A stretch of 12,699 nt of DNA from an uncultured Bacilli bacterium (GTDB lineage Bacteria > Bacillota_I > Bacilli_A > RF39 > UBA660): the NCBI GenBank assembly GCA_947624855.1, contig CANQMC010000030.1:1-12699 (forward strand), given 5' to 3'. The notes beneath the pieces were generated by a model. The model did no database searches and was not told where the DNA came from. It was given only the letters and a program-made list of their open reading frames with translations. This document shows positions 1-6,819 of the stretch, in pieces (position 1 is the stretch's first letter; every line of letters begins with the position of its first letter). The position numbers and the translations under genes are program-made.

Positions 1-316
1 TATATTTTATATTACTATTAAAGGTATTTGTTCCTTTAAATATTAAATCAAATAATATTGGTTCATTTGCTCCTGTTCCTTTTACTTTTACTTTTACTAA
101 TTCTTTATGACCGGGATACATATCTTGATCATTAAAGTTTACTATTCCTTCTGCTTCTACTGTTGCTGTTGCAGGATCTGCTGTTTTAGATGTTAATGAT
201 GCTCCTTTTCCGTTTACTGTTGATGTTGCTGTAAAATAGGCATATGATATTCCTGTACTTATCAATAATACTACTACTAAGTAGATTATTACTTTTTTAC
301 TTTTTAATATTTCCAT
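1..316 (-). CDS. Exported TasA/camelysin-like protein with SipW-type signal peptide (C-terminus beyond window)
   Basis: Reading leftward from ATG at 316-314 the frame stays open for 105 codons to the window edge. AAAGGAGAG at 330-322 is the ribosome site. The N-terminus has a short basic patch (K5, K7, K8), a hydrophobic stretch at about residues 9-23 and then SYAYFTA at 24-30. This 'AYFT' ending is typical of SipW-dependent signal peptides of the TasA/CalY (camelysin) group, which are cut near A26 and yield secreted, fibre-forming or surface proteins. Further on, MYPGHKELVKVKVKGTG (66-82) fits the family's 'PG...v.v.n.G' strand motif at the start of the beta-sandwich. Val is GTA 10 of 10 times and Ile is ATA 8 of 9, unlike the interior genes. 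No SipW peptidase is visible here. The family is fairly sure; fibre formation is inference, and a general SipW-type surface protein remains possible. Confidence 0.8.
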   Translation of the reverse strand, partial: MEILKSKKVIIYLVVVLLISTGISYAYFTATSTVNGKGASLTSKTADPATATVEAEGIVNFNDQDMYPGHKELVKVKVKGTGANEPILFDLIFKGTNTFNSNIKY

Positions 317-336
317 TGTTACTCTCCTTTACTATT

Positions 337-352
337 GTTGAAACATTCCAAC
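337..352 (-). promoter_or_regulatory. Small hairpin in the leader of the TasA-like mRNA
   Basis: In the minus-strand transcript, GTTGGA and TTCAAC pair over 6 bp (one G-U) around the loop ATGT, starting only a few nucleotides after the predicted 5' end. It lies upstream of the ribosome site (330-322) and does not mask it. It could be a 5' stabilising stem-loop. It is short, so chance is possible. Confidence 0.35.
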
Positions 353-363
353 TTATACTAAAA

Positions 364-392
364 ATTATACAATAGAAAAGAGTGATTGTCAA
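364..392 (-). promoter_or_regulatory. Consensus sigma-A promoter of the TasA-like gene
   Basis: On the minus strand the -35 box TTGACA (392-387) and -10 box TATAAT (369-364) are both perfect and separated by exactly 17 bp. Transcription would begin near 357, giving a leader of about 40 nt before the ATG at 316. A perfect consensus promoter suggests strong expression unless it is repressed. The divergent tandem-XRE gene begins 75 bp away on the other strand. Confidence 0.85.
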
Positions 393-466
393 CGCATATT
401 TAACTATTACCTACCTTATATATTATATTTTTAATTAATTTGAGAAAATATTTTTGGAGGTATGTT

Positions 467-943
467 ATGCAAAATTATGAATTAGATTATTCAAGAATAA
501 AAGAATTAAGAATTAAAAATAATTTAACTCAAGCAAATATGGCTGATATTTTAAATATTAAAAAACCTACTTATACTCAATTTGAAAATATGAAAAGAGA
601 AATTTTTCCTATTGAAAGAATAAATGAAATAGCAAATTATTTTAATGTTTCTTTTGATTATTTATTTAAATTAAGTAATAATGAAAAAATTAAAATTAAA
701 AGAGTGAAACTTAATTCTAAATTAATTGGTGAAAGATTAAGAGATATTAGAAAAGAAAATAAATTATATCAAGAAACTCTAGCTAATGAAATAAGTTCTA
801 GTATAGCTTTAATTAGTCAATATGAAAGTGGTAAAAGATTACTTTCTTTAACTTTTGGTTTTGTTATATGTAAAAAGTTTAATATATCAATGGATTATTT
901 ATATGGTAAAGTTGATAAACCTAAATATTTAAATAAAAATTAA
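467..943 (+). CDS. Transcriptional regulator with two tandem XRE helix-turn-helix domains
   Basis: 158 aa. ATG at 467 is chosen because GGAGG (456-460) lies 6 nt upstream; an in-frame TTG at 440 has no ribosome site. The first XRE/Cro-type domain spans about residues 8-68, with IKELRIKNNLTQANMADIL and then NYFNVSFDYLF, the usual closing helix of Firmicutes XRE proteins. The second spans about 85-150, with GERLRDIRKENKLYQETLA, SQYESGKR and KKFNISMDYLYGK. There is no ligand, peptidase or membrane domain, so the whole protein is two DNA-binding units in a row. It probably recognises two adjacent half-sites or acts as an intramolecular pseudo-dimer. It is divergent from the TasA-like gene and shares a 150-bp intergenic region with it, making that gene and itself the obvious candidate targets. 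That link is inference from position only. Confidence 0.85.
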   Translation: MQNYELDYSRIKELRIKNNLTQANMADILNIKKPTYTQFENMKREIFPIERINEIANYFNVSFDYLFKLSNNEKIKIKRVKLNSKLIGERLRDIRKENKLYQETLANEISSSIALISQYESGKRLLSLTFGFVICKKFNISMDYLYGKVDKPKYLNKN

Positions 944-1005
944 TTTTTTTCGACATATTTAGCTATTTCTTTTAATAAATAATTCTTCTTTTTGGGTTGT
1001 AGAAG

Positions 1006-1014
1006 TGTTATAAT
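1006..1014 (+). promoter_or_regulatory. Extended -10 promoter of the GH25 gene
   Basis: TGTTATAAT is a TGn-TATAAT extended -10 element. At the 17-bp position (986-991) only a poor -35, TTCTTT, is seen, as expected when the TG motif compensates. Predicted transcription starts at about 1021, directly at the ribosome site (AGGTGAT, 1022-1028), so the leader would be only about a dozen nucleotides. Confidence 0.65.
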
Positions 1015-1032
1015 TGTTTATAGGTGATTTTG

Positions 1033-2250
1033 ATGAATAAAAAAGTTATTATTATAATTATTAGTGTTATTGTGTTTATTGGTTTATTAATTGGGGGTAT
1101 ATCTTTATATAAATATATAAGAATTAAAACAGCTGTTGTTAAAATTGAATTAAAAGATGATCTAAATGTTGAATTTTTAAGTGATGTTAAAGTATCAGAT
1201 TTTATAGAAAGTATTAATGGAAAAATAGTAAAAGATTATAAAATAAATACTAAAAAACTTGGGAAAAAAGTTATTAAATATGAATATATAAATGAAGATA
1301 ATATTAAATTAAAAGAAGAATATACTTTAAATATTGTGGATACGGTAGCTCCTTTAGTTTGGCTTGGTTCATCTTATTCAGTAATGGTTGGAAGTGAAGA
1401 TAAACTTTTAGATAATATTTTATGTGGTGATAATTATGATAATAATCCAAAATGTGAAATTATTGGGGATTATGATTTAAATACTGCTGATAGTTATGAT
1501 GTAGTTTTTAAAGCTACCGATAAAAGTGGAAATATAACTGAAAAAAAGTTTATTTTAAATGTTAAAGAACCAAAGAAAAATAATAGTAGTAATAATAACA
1601 ATAATAATGTTAATCCACCAGTTAAAACTTTATTTAGTGATATTGTTAAAAATTATAAAACAAAAGATACAGAGATTGGTATTGATATTTCTGAATGGCA
1701 AGGGGTTGTAGATTTTAATAAATTAAAGGAAGCTGGAGTTGAATTTGTCTTTATTAGAGTGGGTGGTACTAAAGGAATTAACGGTGAATATTTTTTAGAT
1801 AGTAAATTTGTGGATAATATTAAAGGGGCTAATGAAGCTAATATTCCGGTTGGTATTTATTTTTATTCTTATGCTAATAGTAAAGAAAGCGCTATAAAAG
1901 ATGCTAAATGGATCTTAAAACAAATTAAAGATTATAAAGTTGATTTACCTATTGCTTTTGATTGGGAAAATTGGAGTTTTTATAATGAATTTAATTTAAG
2001 TTTCTTTGGACTTACAGATATGGCTAATAGTTTCTTAAATGTTTTTAAAAGTAAAAGTTATCAAGGTTTACTTTATAGTAGTAAAACTTATTTAGATAAT
2101 ATTTGGTTAGAGACAGATTATCCAATATGGTTAGCTCATTATGTTTCTAATACATCTTATAAAGGTAATTATAAATATTGGCAAATATGTAATGATGGTA
2201 AAGTTTCAGGTATAGATACAGATGTAGATATAAATATTAGATATAAATAA
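1033..2250 (+). CDS. Membrane-anchored GH25 muramidase with Ig-like domains
   Basis: 405 aa. ATG at 1033 sits 4 nt after AGGTGAT (1022-1028); the in-frame GTG at 1024 lies inside that ribosome site and is rejected. One N-terminal membrane helix (about residues 4-24) anchors the protein with the rest outside. A beta-rich region (about 34-102) is followed by an Ig-like domain of the HYR/DUF5011 type (about 103-178: VDTVAP at its start, DKSGN near its end) carrying C131 and C141, which could form a disulfide. An Asn/Ser/Pro linker (about 183-197) leads to a GH25 domain (about 213-405). GH25 enzymes cut the MurNAc-GlcNAc bond of peptidoglycan. Expected acidic residues are present: D218 in GIDISEWQG, and D310 and E312 in FDWE. 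No cell-wall-binding repeats are seen. The anchor suggests self wall remodelling rather than a phage endolysin. A glutamine amidotransferase gene follows 21 nt downstream. Confidence 0.9.
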   Translation: MNKKVIIIIISVIVFIGLLIGGISLYKYIRIKTAVVKIELKDDLNVEFLSDVKVSDFIESINGKIVKDYKINTKKLGKKVIKYEYINEDNIKLKEEYTLNIVDTVAPLVWLGSSYSVMVGSEDKLLDNILCGDNYDNNPKCEIIGDYDLNTADSYDVVFKATDKSGNITEKKFILNVKEPKKNNSSNNNNNNVNPPVKTLFSDIVKNYKTKDTEIGIDISEWQGVVDFNKLKEAGVEFVFIRVGGTKGINGEYFLDSKFVDNIKGANEANIPVGIYFYSYANSKESAIKDAKWILKQIKDYKVDLPIAFDWENWSFYNEFNLSFFGLTDMANSFLNVFKSKSYQGLLYSSKTYLDNIWLETDYPIWLAHYVSNTSYKGNYKYWQICNDGKVSGIDTDVDINIRYK

Positions 2251-2261
2251 TATATTATATT

Positions 2262-2274
2262 GGTGATTTAAATT
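2262..2274 (+). promoter_or_regulatory. Ribosome site that points to an ATT start codon
   Basis: GGTGAT (2262-2267) is followed by 4 nt and then ATT (2272-2274). Two other genes in the window use the same arrangement with ATG: AGGTGAT-TTTG-ATG at 1022-1035 and AGGTGAT-AAA-ATG before 11172. The triplet just before ATT is TAA in the same frame, so the coding region cannot begin further upstream. Confidence 0.65.
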
Positions 2275-2859
2275 AAAACAATTGGAATTATTTTAAGAGA
2301 AGATGAAAATATTTTAGGTATTAGAAAAGATATATTTGAGGTTTTAAAAAAATTTAATATTAATACAATTGGAATACCTATAACTAATAATTTTTTACAA
2401 ATTAAAGAAGCTTTAAATTTATGTAATGGTATTATTTTAACTGGAGGTAATAAAATAATTGCTAATGATTATTTACTTGTTAATTATTTATATGAAAATA
2501 ATATTCCAACTTTAGGTATTTGTTTAGGAATGCAAGTGATGGTTGAAACTTTTAATAATAATTTAGAAATTAAAATAGATAAACATTATTCTTTAAATAA
2601 TTATGTTCATAAAGTTTATATTAAACCTAATACTTTATTAGCTAAAATACTTAATAAAAAAGAAATAATAGTTAATTCAAGACATAATTATTGTATTTTA
2701 AAACCTAATTTTAAGATAAATGCTTTAAGTAATGATAAGATAATTGAAGGAATTGAAGATAATACCAAAACTTTCTTTTTAGGAGTACAATGGCATCCTG
2801 AAAGTTTAAATGATAATAATAGTTTTAAAATATTTAAGTATTTTGTTTCTTGTATTTAA
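2272..2859 (+). CDS. Class I glutamine amidotransferase, peptidase C26 (PuuD-like), probable ATT start
   Basis: 195 aa if begun at ATT 2272. The first ATG in frame is at 2530, inside the nucleophile loop, so an ATG start would remove half the fold. With the ATT start the protein opens KTIGIILRED, matching the first strand of PuuD-type enzymes (usually 'KPxIGITxR'). ILTGG is the expected glycine-rich loop, GICLGMQ carries the nucleophile C84, VNSRHNYCI matches the family's 'VNSxHHQ' segment, and GVQWHPE supplies H175 and E177, so the triad is complete. Such enzymes hydrolyse gamma-glutamyl amide bonds; the substrate here is unknown. At 195 aa it is shorter than the usual 230-250. It follows the GH25 gene by 21 nt and is probably cotranscribed, which could hint at a gamma-glutamyl wall-peptide substrate (weak inference). 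The ATT could also be a sequence error for ATG. Confidence 0.75.
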   Translation: MKTIGIILREDENILGIRKDIFEVLKKFNINTIGIPITNNFLQIKEALNLCNGIILTGGNKIIANDYLLVNYLYENNIPTLGICLGMQVMVETFNNNLEIKIDKHYSLNNYVHKVYIKPNTLLAKILNKKEIIVNSRHNYCILKPNFKINALSNDKIIEGIEDNTKTFFLGVQWHPESLNDNNSFKIFKYFVSCI

Positions 2860-2885
2860 AAAAAAGATAGTAAATTATCTTTTTT
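2860..2885. terminator. Bidirectional terminator between convergent operons
   Basis: A perfect 10-bp stem (2860-2869 with 2876-2885, AAAAAAGATA/TATCTTTTTT) encloses the 6-nt loop GTAAAT. The A-run on one side and T-run on the other give a U-rich 3' arm in either direction. It sits exactly in the gap between the amidotransferase gene and the convergent Hpt-REC gene and overlaps the latter's stop codon. The stem is mostly A-T, so its strength is uncertain. Confidence 0.6.
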
Positions 2886-3609
2886 CATAAAAACTTTTAA
2901 TAGATGTTAATATGCGATTTAAATTTTCTTCATTAAATGGTTTATTTAAAACATCTAATATTGGATAACTAAAAGCTTTTTTGATTGTTTCATTAGTATC
3001 ATCACCAGTAATAATAACAACAGGTATTTTTTCTAATAAATCATTTGTTTTTAAATATTCTAAAACTTCAAAACCATCAGAACTAGGCATATTTAAATCA
3101 AGTAAAATGGCATATAATGAATTATTTGCGATTGTATCAACTGCTTCTTTACCATTATTTGCTTTAATTATTTTATATTTATTACTAATATTTTTTTCAA
3201 TAAAATTTAAAATTATACTAGAGTCATCGGCCACTAAAATAGTATTAGATGTAGGGCCTTCAAAATATTGATTTAATAAATCTTGGATACTAGTTATAGT
3301 ATTTTGTAAATTATTAAAGTTTTCATTGATAAATTCACCATTACCTTCTTTACCTTTTAATTCATGCTCTAAAAAGACTTCAGCTTCTTTCATAAAACCA
3401 AAATATTTGCATTCACTTTTAATACTATGAGATAAAATACCATAGTTATTCCAATCATTATTATTTTTATAATAATTTAAATTATTTAATTTTTCTTCTA
3501 ATGAATCTTTAAATTCTTTTAAGTTTTCATTGTAAGAATCCATATCTCCCCAAAATTCTAAACTTTCATCAACTAGTACCTCATGTTCTTTTAATAATTC
3601 TACTTTCAT
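2875..3609 (-). CDS. Hpt-REC phosphorelay protein without an output domain
   Basis: 244 aa. The N-terminal helical part (about residues 27-115) contains LSHSIKSECKYFGF, the Hpt signature (HxxKGxxxxxG-like) with phospho-accepting H61. A receiver domain follows (about 122-243): acidic pair D128/D129, phospho-acceptor D171 in LLDLNMP, switch residue T201 in IITGDD and K223 in NKPF. All key residues are intact. No DNA-binding, enzymatic or RNA-binding domain follows. The ATG overlaps the kinase stop codon (ATGA, 3609-3606), and GGAGG (3620-3616) lies inside the kinase end, so the two genes are translationally coupled. It most likely takes phosphate from the kinase receiver on H61 and passes it to its own D171 or another receiver; the final target is not visible here. 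Putting Hpt before REC in one protein is uncommon. A protein-protein output or phosphate sink are the main options. Confidence 0.88.
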   Translation of the reverse strand: MKVELLKEHEVLVDESLEFWGDMDSYNENLKEFKDSLEEKLNNLNYYKNNNDWNNYGILSHSIKSECKYFGFMKEAEVFLEHELKGKEGNGEFINENFNNLQNTITSIQDLLNQYFEGPTSNTILVADDSSIILNFIEKNISNKYKIIKANNGKEAVDTIANNSLYAILLDLNMPSSDGFEVLEYLKTNDLLEKIPVVIITGDDTNETIKKAFSYPILDVLNKPFNEENLNRILTSIKSFYEKR

Positions 3610-5432
3610 TTCTTACCTCCTAAAAATTTATTTAAAACTTTGTTTAATAAATATCGATCAATTGGTTTAGATAAATAATCATTAAAACCTGCAGATTTAT
3701 ATTTTTCATCTGTTCCTTCAATGGCATCGGCAGTTAAGGCAATTACAGGAATATTAAAGCCCTCTATTTCTTTTAGTTGTCTTAATGTTTCTACTCCATT
3801 CATTTTAGGCATCATGATATCCATTAAAATTAAATCAAAGGTTTGTTCTTTAGCTAAACTTAAAGCTTCAAAACCACTGTCGGCTGTTACAACATTAAAG
3901 TTATATGGTTTTAATATTTGACAAGCAACTTTTAAATTAATTTTAGAATCATCAACAATTAAGATTTTTTTACCAGTTATAGCACTGTAATCTATTTCAA
4001 TTTCTTCACTACTTGATTCTGGTATTTCCATACTTACTATTTCTTGCTCTAAGTAAACTCTAAAAGTTGAACCTTCATTGTATTTACTTACAACATTTAT
4101 TCTTCCCCCCATCATTTCAGTTAGGCTTTTGGTTATAGCAAGGCCTAAACCTGTTCCTTCAACTGTAGTATTTTTATCAGCTTCTAATCTTTCAAATTTA
4201 TTAAATAATTTATCAATATCTTCTTTTTTAATACCACGGCCTGTATCTTTAACGGAAATATATAATAAACATTTATTTGATTCCATTCGATTAATACAAT
4301 TAACATTAAAAGTAATTTCACCTTTATCGGTATATTTAGCAGCATTAGTTAATATATTTAAAATTATTTGTTTTACTTTAGCTATATCACCTTTTAAAAC
4401 TCCTGGTAAATCTTCTGATAAAATCATGTTATATTCAATTGGTTTTTCACCAATTCTAGGTATTATTAATTTGCTTAAAGAATTAAATACTTCCCTTGGA
4501 TTATATTCTTTAGGTACAATTTCCATTTTATTTGCTTCTATTTTAGATATATCTAATATTCCATTAACTATTTCTAATAAATTATTTGAAGCATCAACAA
4601 TGTCTTGAGCAAAACCTTTAGTTTCTTCACTTAAATCTTTGGCTTCTAGCATACATTCACTAAAACCAACAATAGCATTAAGGGGTGTTCTTATTTCATG
4701 AGACATATTGGATAAAAATTCTGTTTTAGCATGATTGGCTTTTTCGGCAGCATCTTTGGCTAAATTAAGTTGTTCTATCATCTTAACATCAGGATTTTCA
4801 ATTGTAAAGAACATAATATAATTAATAAAAGTTAATGCAGCTGATATAAAAATTAAATAAGGATTTATTTTAAAAATAATTAAAATTATAATCATAATAC
4901 CTATCATTGCAAAAATAGGAATATGTCTTTTATCAATTCGTTTTATATTAAATAAAGTAACTCCAATAGATAATAATGTATATATTACACATAATATATA
5001 TACTAAATTAACTGCAGAACCTTCTACACTGTAATTTCCATCAATAGTTATTATTTGTACTTTAGAAAAAAACATAAATAATATAGCAAGAGAATTTAAT
5101 ATAATAAAAGGTGTTGCATATTTTTTAAAATTATTTTTAAAATTTGGAATCGTAATAATCATAGTATAAAAAAACAAACAGGAGAAAAAAGCTATATAAA
5201 ATATATAATCTATTTTGTTTAAAATAGGAACTACCATTTTTTCTATAGGTGTTACTCCTCCATATGCAAAAGATTGCAATAATGTAACTAAAATACTATC
5301 AAAAAGTATACTTATAATCATTACTGAATACATTTTATTTTCTAGTAAACTAATTCTTTCTTTTAAAAAATATACTAATGCAAGTAAACTTGAAAAAAAT
5401 ATTGCACAAGCTGGTAAAAGAACTCCTGACAT
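3606..5432 (-). CDS. Hybrid sensor histidine kinase: 7TM - HisKA - HATPase - REC
   Basis: 608 aa. ATG at 5432 follows AGGTGAT (5442-5436). Residues 1-212 hold seven hydrophobic segments (about 2-24, 36-56, 74-95, 107-124, 141-162, 171-188, 191-211) with no large extracellular loop, so the signal is probably sensed within or at the membrane. A short helical linker (213-236) leads to HisKA with H245 in SNMSHEIRTPLNA. The catalytic ATPase has the N box (N363 in LTNAAKYT), G1 (D396 in VKDTGRG), the F box (FERLE) and G2 (GTGLGLAIT, 426-434). The C-terminal receiver (about 488-605) has D494/D495, D538 in LMDIMMP, T567 and K589. It is fully equipped for His-to-Asp transfer. Its stop overlaps the start of the Hpt-REC gene, the evident next step of the relay. 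The signal is unknown. Confidence 0.93.
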   Translation of the reverse strand: MSGVLLPACAIFFSSLLALVYFLKERISLLENKMYSVMIISILFDSILVTLLQSFAYGGVTPIEKMVVPILNKIDYIFYIAFFSCLFFYTMIITIPNFKNNFKKYATPFIILNSLAILFMFFSKVQIITIDGNYSVEGSAVNLVYILCVIYTLLSIGVTLFNIKRIDKRHIPIFAMIGIMIIILIIFKINPYLIFISAALTFINYIMFFTIENPDVKMIEQLNLAKDAAEKANHAKTEFLSNMSHEIRTPLNAIVGFSECMLEAKDLSEETKGFAQDIVDASNNLLEIVNGILDISKIEANKMEIVPKEYNPREVFNSLSKLIIPRIGEKPIEYNMILSEDLPGVLKGDIAKVKQIILNILTNAAKYTDKGEITFNVNCINRMESNKCLLYISVKDTGRGIKKEDIDKLFNKFERLEADKNTTVEGTGLGLAITKSLTEMMGGRINVVSKYNEGSTFRVYLEQEIVSMEIPESSSEEIEIDYSAITGKKILIVDDSKINLKVACQILKPYNFNVVTADSGFEALSLAKEQTFDLILMDIMMPKMNGVETLRQLKEIEGFNIPVIALTADAIEGTDEKYKSAGFNDYLSKPIDRYLLNKVLNKFLGGKK

Positions 5433-5447
5433 ATTATCACCTATATT

Positions 5448-5476
5448 ATTATATCACATCACATTATTCTTGTAAA
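5448..5476 (-). promoter_or_regulatory. Promoter of the phosphorelay operon
   Basis: On the minus strand, TTTACA (5476-5471) is followed by 17 bp and TATAAT (5453-5448), with TG one base before the -10 (extended). The start point would fall near 5441, inside the ribosome site AGGTGAT (5442-5436), implying a nearly leaderless message. This promoter lies just past the terminator of the upstream acyltransferase, so the kinase operon is its own transcription unit. Confidence 0.75.
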
Positions 5477-5480
5477 TTAT

Positions 5481-5510
5481 TCAAAAAGAAAAAACACAAT
5501 TTGTGTTTTA
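5481..5510 (-). terminator. Intrinsic terminator of the acyltransferase gene
   Basis: Reading the minus strand, AAAACAC pairs with GTGTTTT around AAATT (the whole block AAAACACAAATTGTGTTTT is nearly palindromic), followed by TTCTTTTT. The hairpin begins at the stop codon itself (5510-5508). Stem plus T-tract is a standard factor-independent terminator. Confidence 0.75.
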
Positions 5511-6731
5511 AAATCTTCTTTGGTAATCTTCTAATTTTCTTTGTTTTACTAATTTTTGAGCATATAATACGTCTCCACAATTTTCAGGAGTAATCGAAGC
5601 TTTAGCAATATTTTCAAATACATCTTCTGGTCTAACTTTATCTTTTGGTCTAAAATCTGCTGGACCTGCCTCAATTGAAGAATCATATCCGGTGACAGTA
5701 GTTAATAGATCTTTTAAATAAATTTCATATGCATCATGAGAAGTAAAACCATTTTCTAAATCTTCTTCTTTAGCACCATTTAAAATTGCTCTTTGCTTAT
5801 AAAATTCCATTAATTCATCTCTAGTCATTTTACCATACTTTTCCATCATTAGATGATACCAAGTAGCTATAACATCTCTTAAATATGATAATCCTTCTTT
5901 TTCTGTAAATTTAGTTAAATCAATTGGATCATCAATAACTGTATGGATAGGATTAATTTCTTTTGGAATCTTTTGAGTAGCATCTTTAATATAATGAACC
6001 ATTGGAACAACTTTTATTCCTTTTTCATTAGCTACTCGGTATACTCCATTCCAAAAATCAAGTAAATAATTATTTGGTGATTTACACCAAACACCTTCTG
6101 GATAATATAACACATCTGAACCAAAATCTATAGCTCTTTCTAATTTTGCTACTGAAGCTTTTTTACTTTCACTAGATTTCCGATTAACTAATATTGAACC
6201 TACTAAATAAGCTAATATACCATCACTTGTATTAAAATATAAAGGTATACTTCCAAATAATAAACAAAGTGGTCTTTTAGCCGCTACGATAGAAGCTAAA
6301 GCATCATCTTTAAAATGATGATTAGGAGTCCATAAAACTGGTTCGTTTGGTAGTATAATACCTTTATCAGGTGTTGTATCATTAGGATTTCTAAGTTCAT
6401 TTCTATTTTCAAATACTTGATCAGAACTCATAAATTTATAACCTAATTTTTTAATTAATTTACCAATTGTCATATGTCGAAGTTTTAAACTTGTTTTACC
6501 TAATACTTTATCAACATCAGAATCTAATAATTTGCCTAAATGTTTCATATTAAACGGAAATAGTTTAGAAGGTATAAAATCATCACCGACTATATCTACA
6601 AATCCACTTAATTGACTTTTGTATTTTTCTAAAAAATCTTCAATTTTTCTAATTTCTTTTTCAGAAACTAAAGCTTCTCTTAACCTTTTTAATTCTTCTG
6701 CAGTAAGTTTTCCATCAAAATCTTTAATCAT
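5508..6731 (-). CDS. PlsC-like 1-acyl-glycerol-phosphate-type acyltransferase with long extensions
   Basis: 407 aa. ATG at 6731 is preceded by GAGGT on the minus strand (6741-6737). The acyltransferase core lies at about residues 125-275. Motif I is N137-H138-HFKD-D143, giving the catalytic HX4D pair; a likely motif II is VNRKSS (182-187); motif III is YYPEG (209-213), which binds the glycerol-phosphate head; motif IV is VVPMV (241-245). Such enzymes transfer a fatty acyl chain to lysophosphatidate or a related acceptor on the inner membrane face, in phospholipid or glycolipid synthesis. It is unusual for the charged helical N-terminus (1-110) and a C-terminal extension of about 130 residues; typical PlsC proteins are 200-260 aa. 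No clear transmembrane helix is seen, so membrane contact is probably peripheral. It stands alone between its own promoter and terminator. The acceptor is uncertain. Confidence 0.8.
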   Translation of the reverse strand: MIKDFDGKLTAEELKRLREALVSEKEIRKIEDFLEKYKSQLSGFVDIVGDDFIPSKLFPFNMKHLGKLLDSDVDKVLGKTSLKLRHMTIGKLIKKLGYKFMSSDQVFENRNELRNPNDTTPDKGIILPNEPVLWTPNHHFKDDALASIVAAKRPLCLLFGSIPLYFNTSDGILAYLVGSILVNRKSSESKKASVAKLERAIDFGSDVLYYPEGVWCKSPNNYLLDFWNGVYRVANEKGIKVVPMVHYIKDATQKIPKEINPIHTVIDDPIDLTKFTEKEGLSYLRDVIATWYHLMMEKYGKMTRDELMEFYKQRAILNGAKEEDLENGFTSHDAYEIYLKDLLTTVTGYDSSIEAGPADFRPKDKVRPEDVFENIAKASITPENCGDVLYAQKLVKQRKLEDYQRRF

Positions 6732-6753
6732 AATTACCTCGTTTCTATTAATA

Positions 6754-6782
6754 ACTATAGTATATATTTTTTAAAATTGCAA
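6754..6782 (-). promoter_or_regulatory. Promoter of the acyltransferase gene
   Basis: On the minus strand, TTGCAA (6782-6777), a 17-bp AT-rich spacer and TATAGT (6759-6754) form a good sigma-A promoter. The start point would be near 6747, giving a leader of about 15 nt. It is divergent from the small XRE gene at 6835. Confidence 0.7.
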
Positions 6783-6789
6783 GTATTAG

Positions 6790-6819
6790 TTGTATTTCTT
6801 GTATCAAATATGATACAAT
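6790..6819 (+). promoter_or_regulatory. Promoter of the small XRE gene
   Basis: TTGTAT (6790-6795), an 18-bp spacer and TACAAT (6814-6819) preceded by TGA (extended -10). The start would be near 6826, at the ribosome site GGTGG (6826-6830). The inverted repeat at 6799-6818 fills the spacer and most of the -10 box. Confidence 0.55.
6799..6818. promoter_or_regulatory. Perfect inverted repeat, probable operator of the XRE gene at 6835
   Basis: TTGTATCA-AATA-TGATACAA is an 8-bp perfect inverted repeat with a 4-bp centre, 16 bp before the XRE start codon and across that gene's own -10 region. The size and symmetry suit an XRE dimer, so autorepression is the natural reading. The divergent acyltransferase promoter ends 17 bp away and could be affected as well. 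Confidence 0.65.

Noticed and set aside
440..466. TTG at 440 as start of the double-XRE gene
   Set aside because: GGAGG at 456-460 lies after this codon and is correctly spaced for ATG 467.
936..950. AAAAATTAATTTTT and following T-run after the double-XRE gene as a terminator
   Set aside because: The stem is entirely A-T with no usable loop; such runs are common at this base composition, so I do not call it.
2272..2529. The amidotransferase as a broken pseudogene whose N-terminus lost its frame
   Set aside because: The frame from ATT is unbroken, carries the expected N-terminal strand, glycine loop and nucleophile, and has a ribosome site; only the start codon is odd.
4078..4608. A 176-codon open frame on the plus strand inside the kinase gene
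   Set aside because: It is antisense to the conserved HATPase and HisKA coding region, lacks a credible ribosome site and has no recognisable motif; it mirrors the codon pattern of the kinase.
5215..5593. Overlapping plus-strand frames of 86 and 71 codons across the kinase start and acyltransferase end
   Set aside because: They run through a terminator and a promoter of the opposite strand and have no family features.
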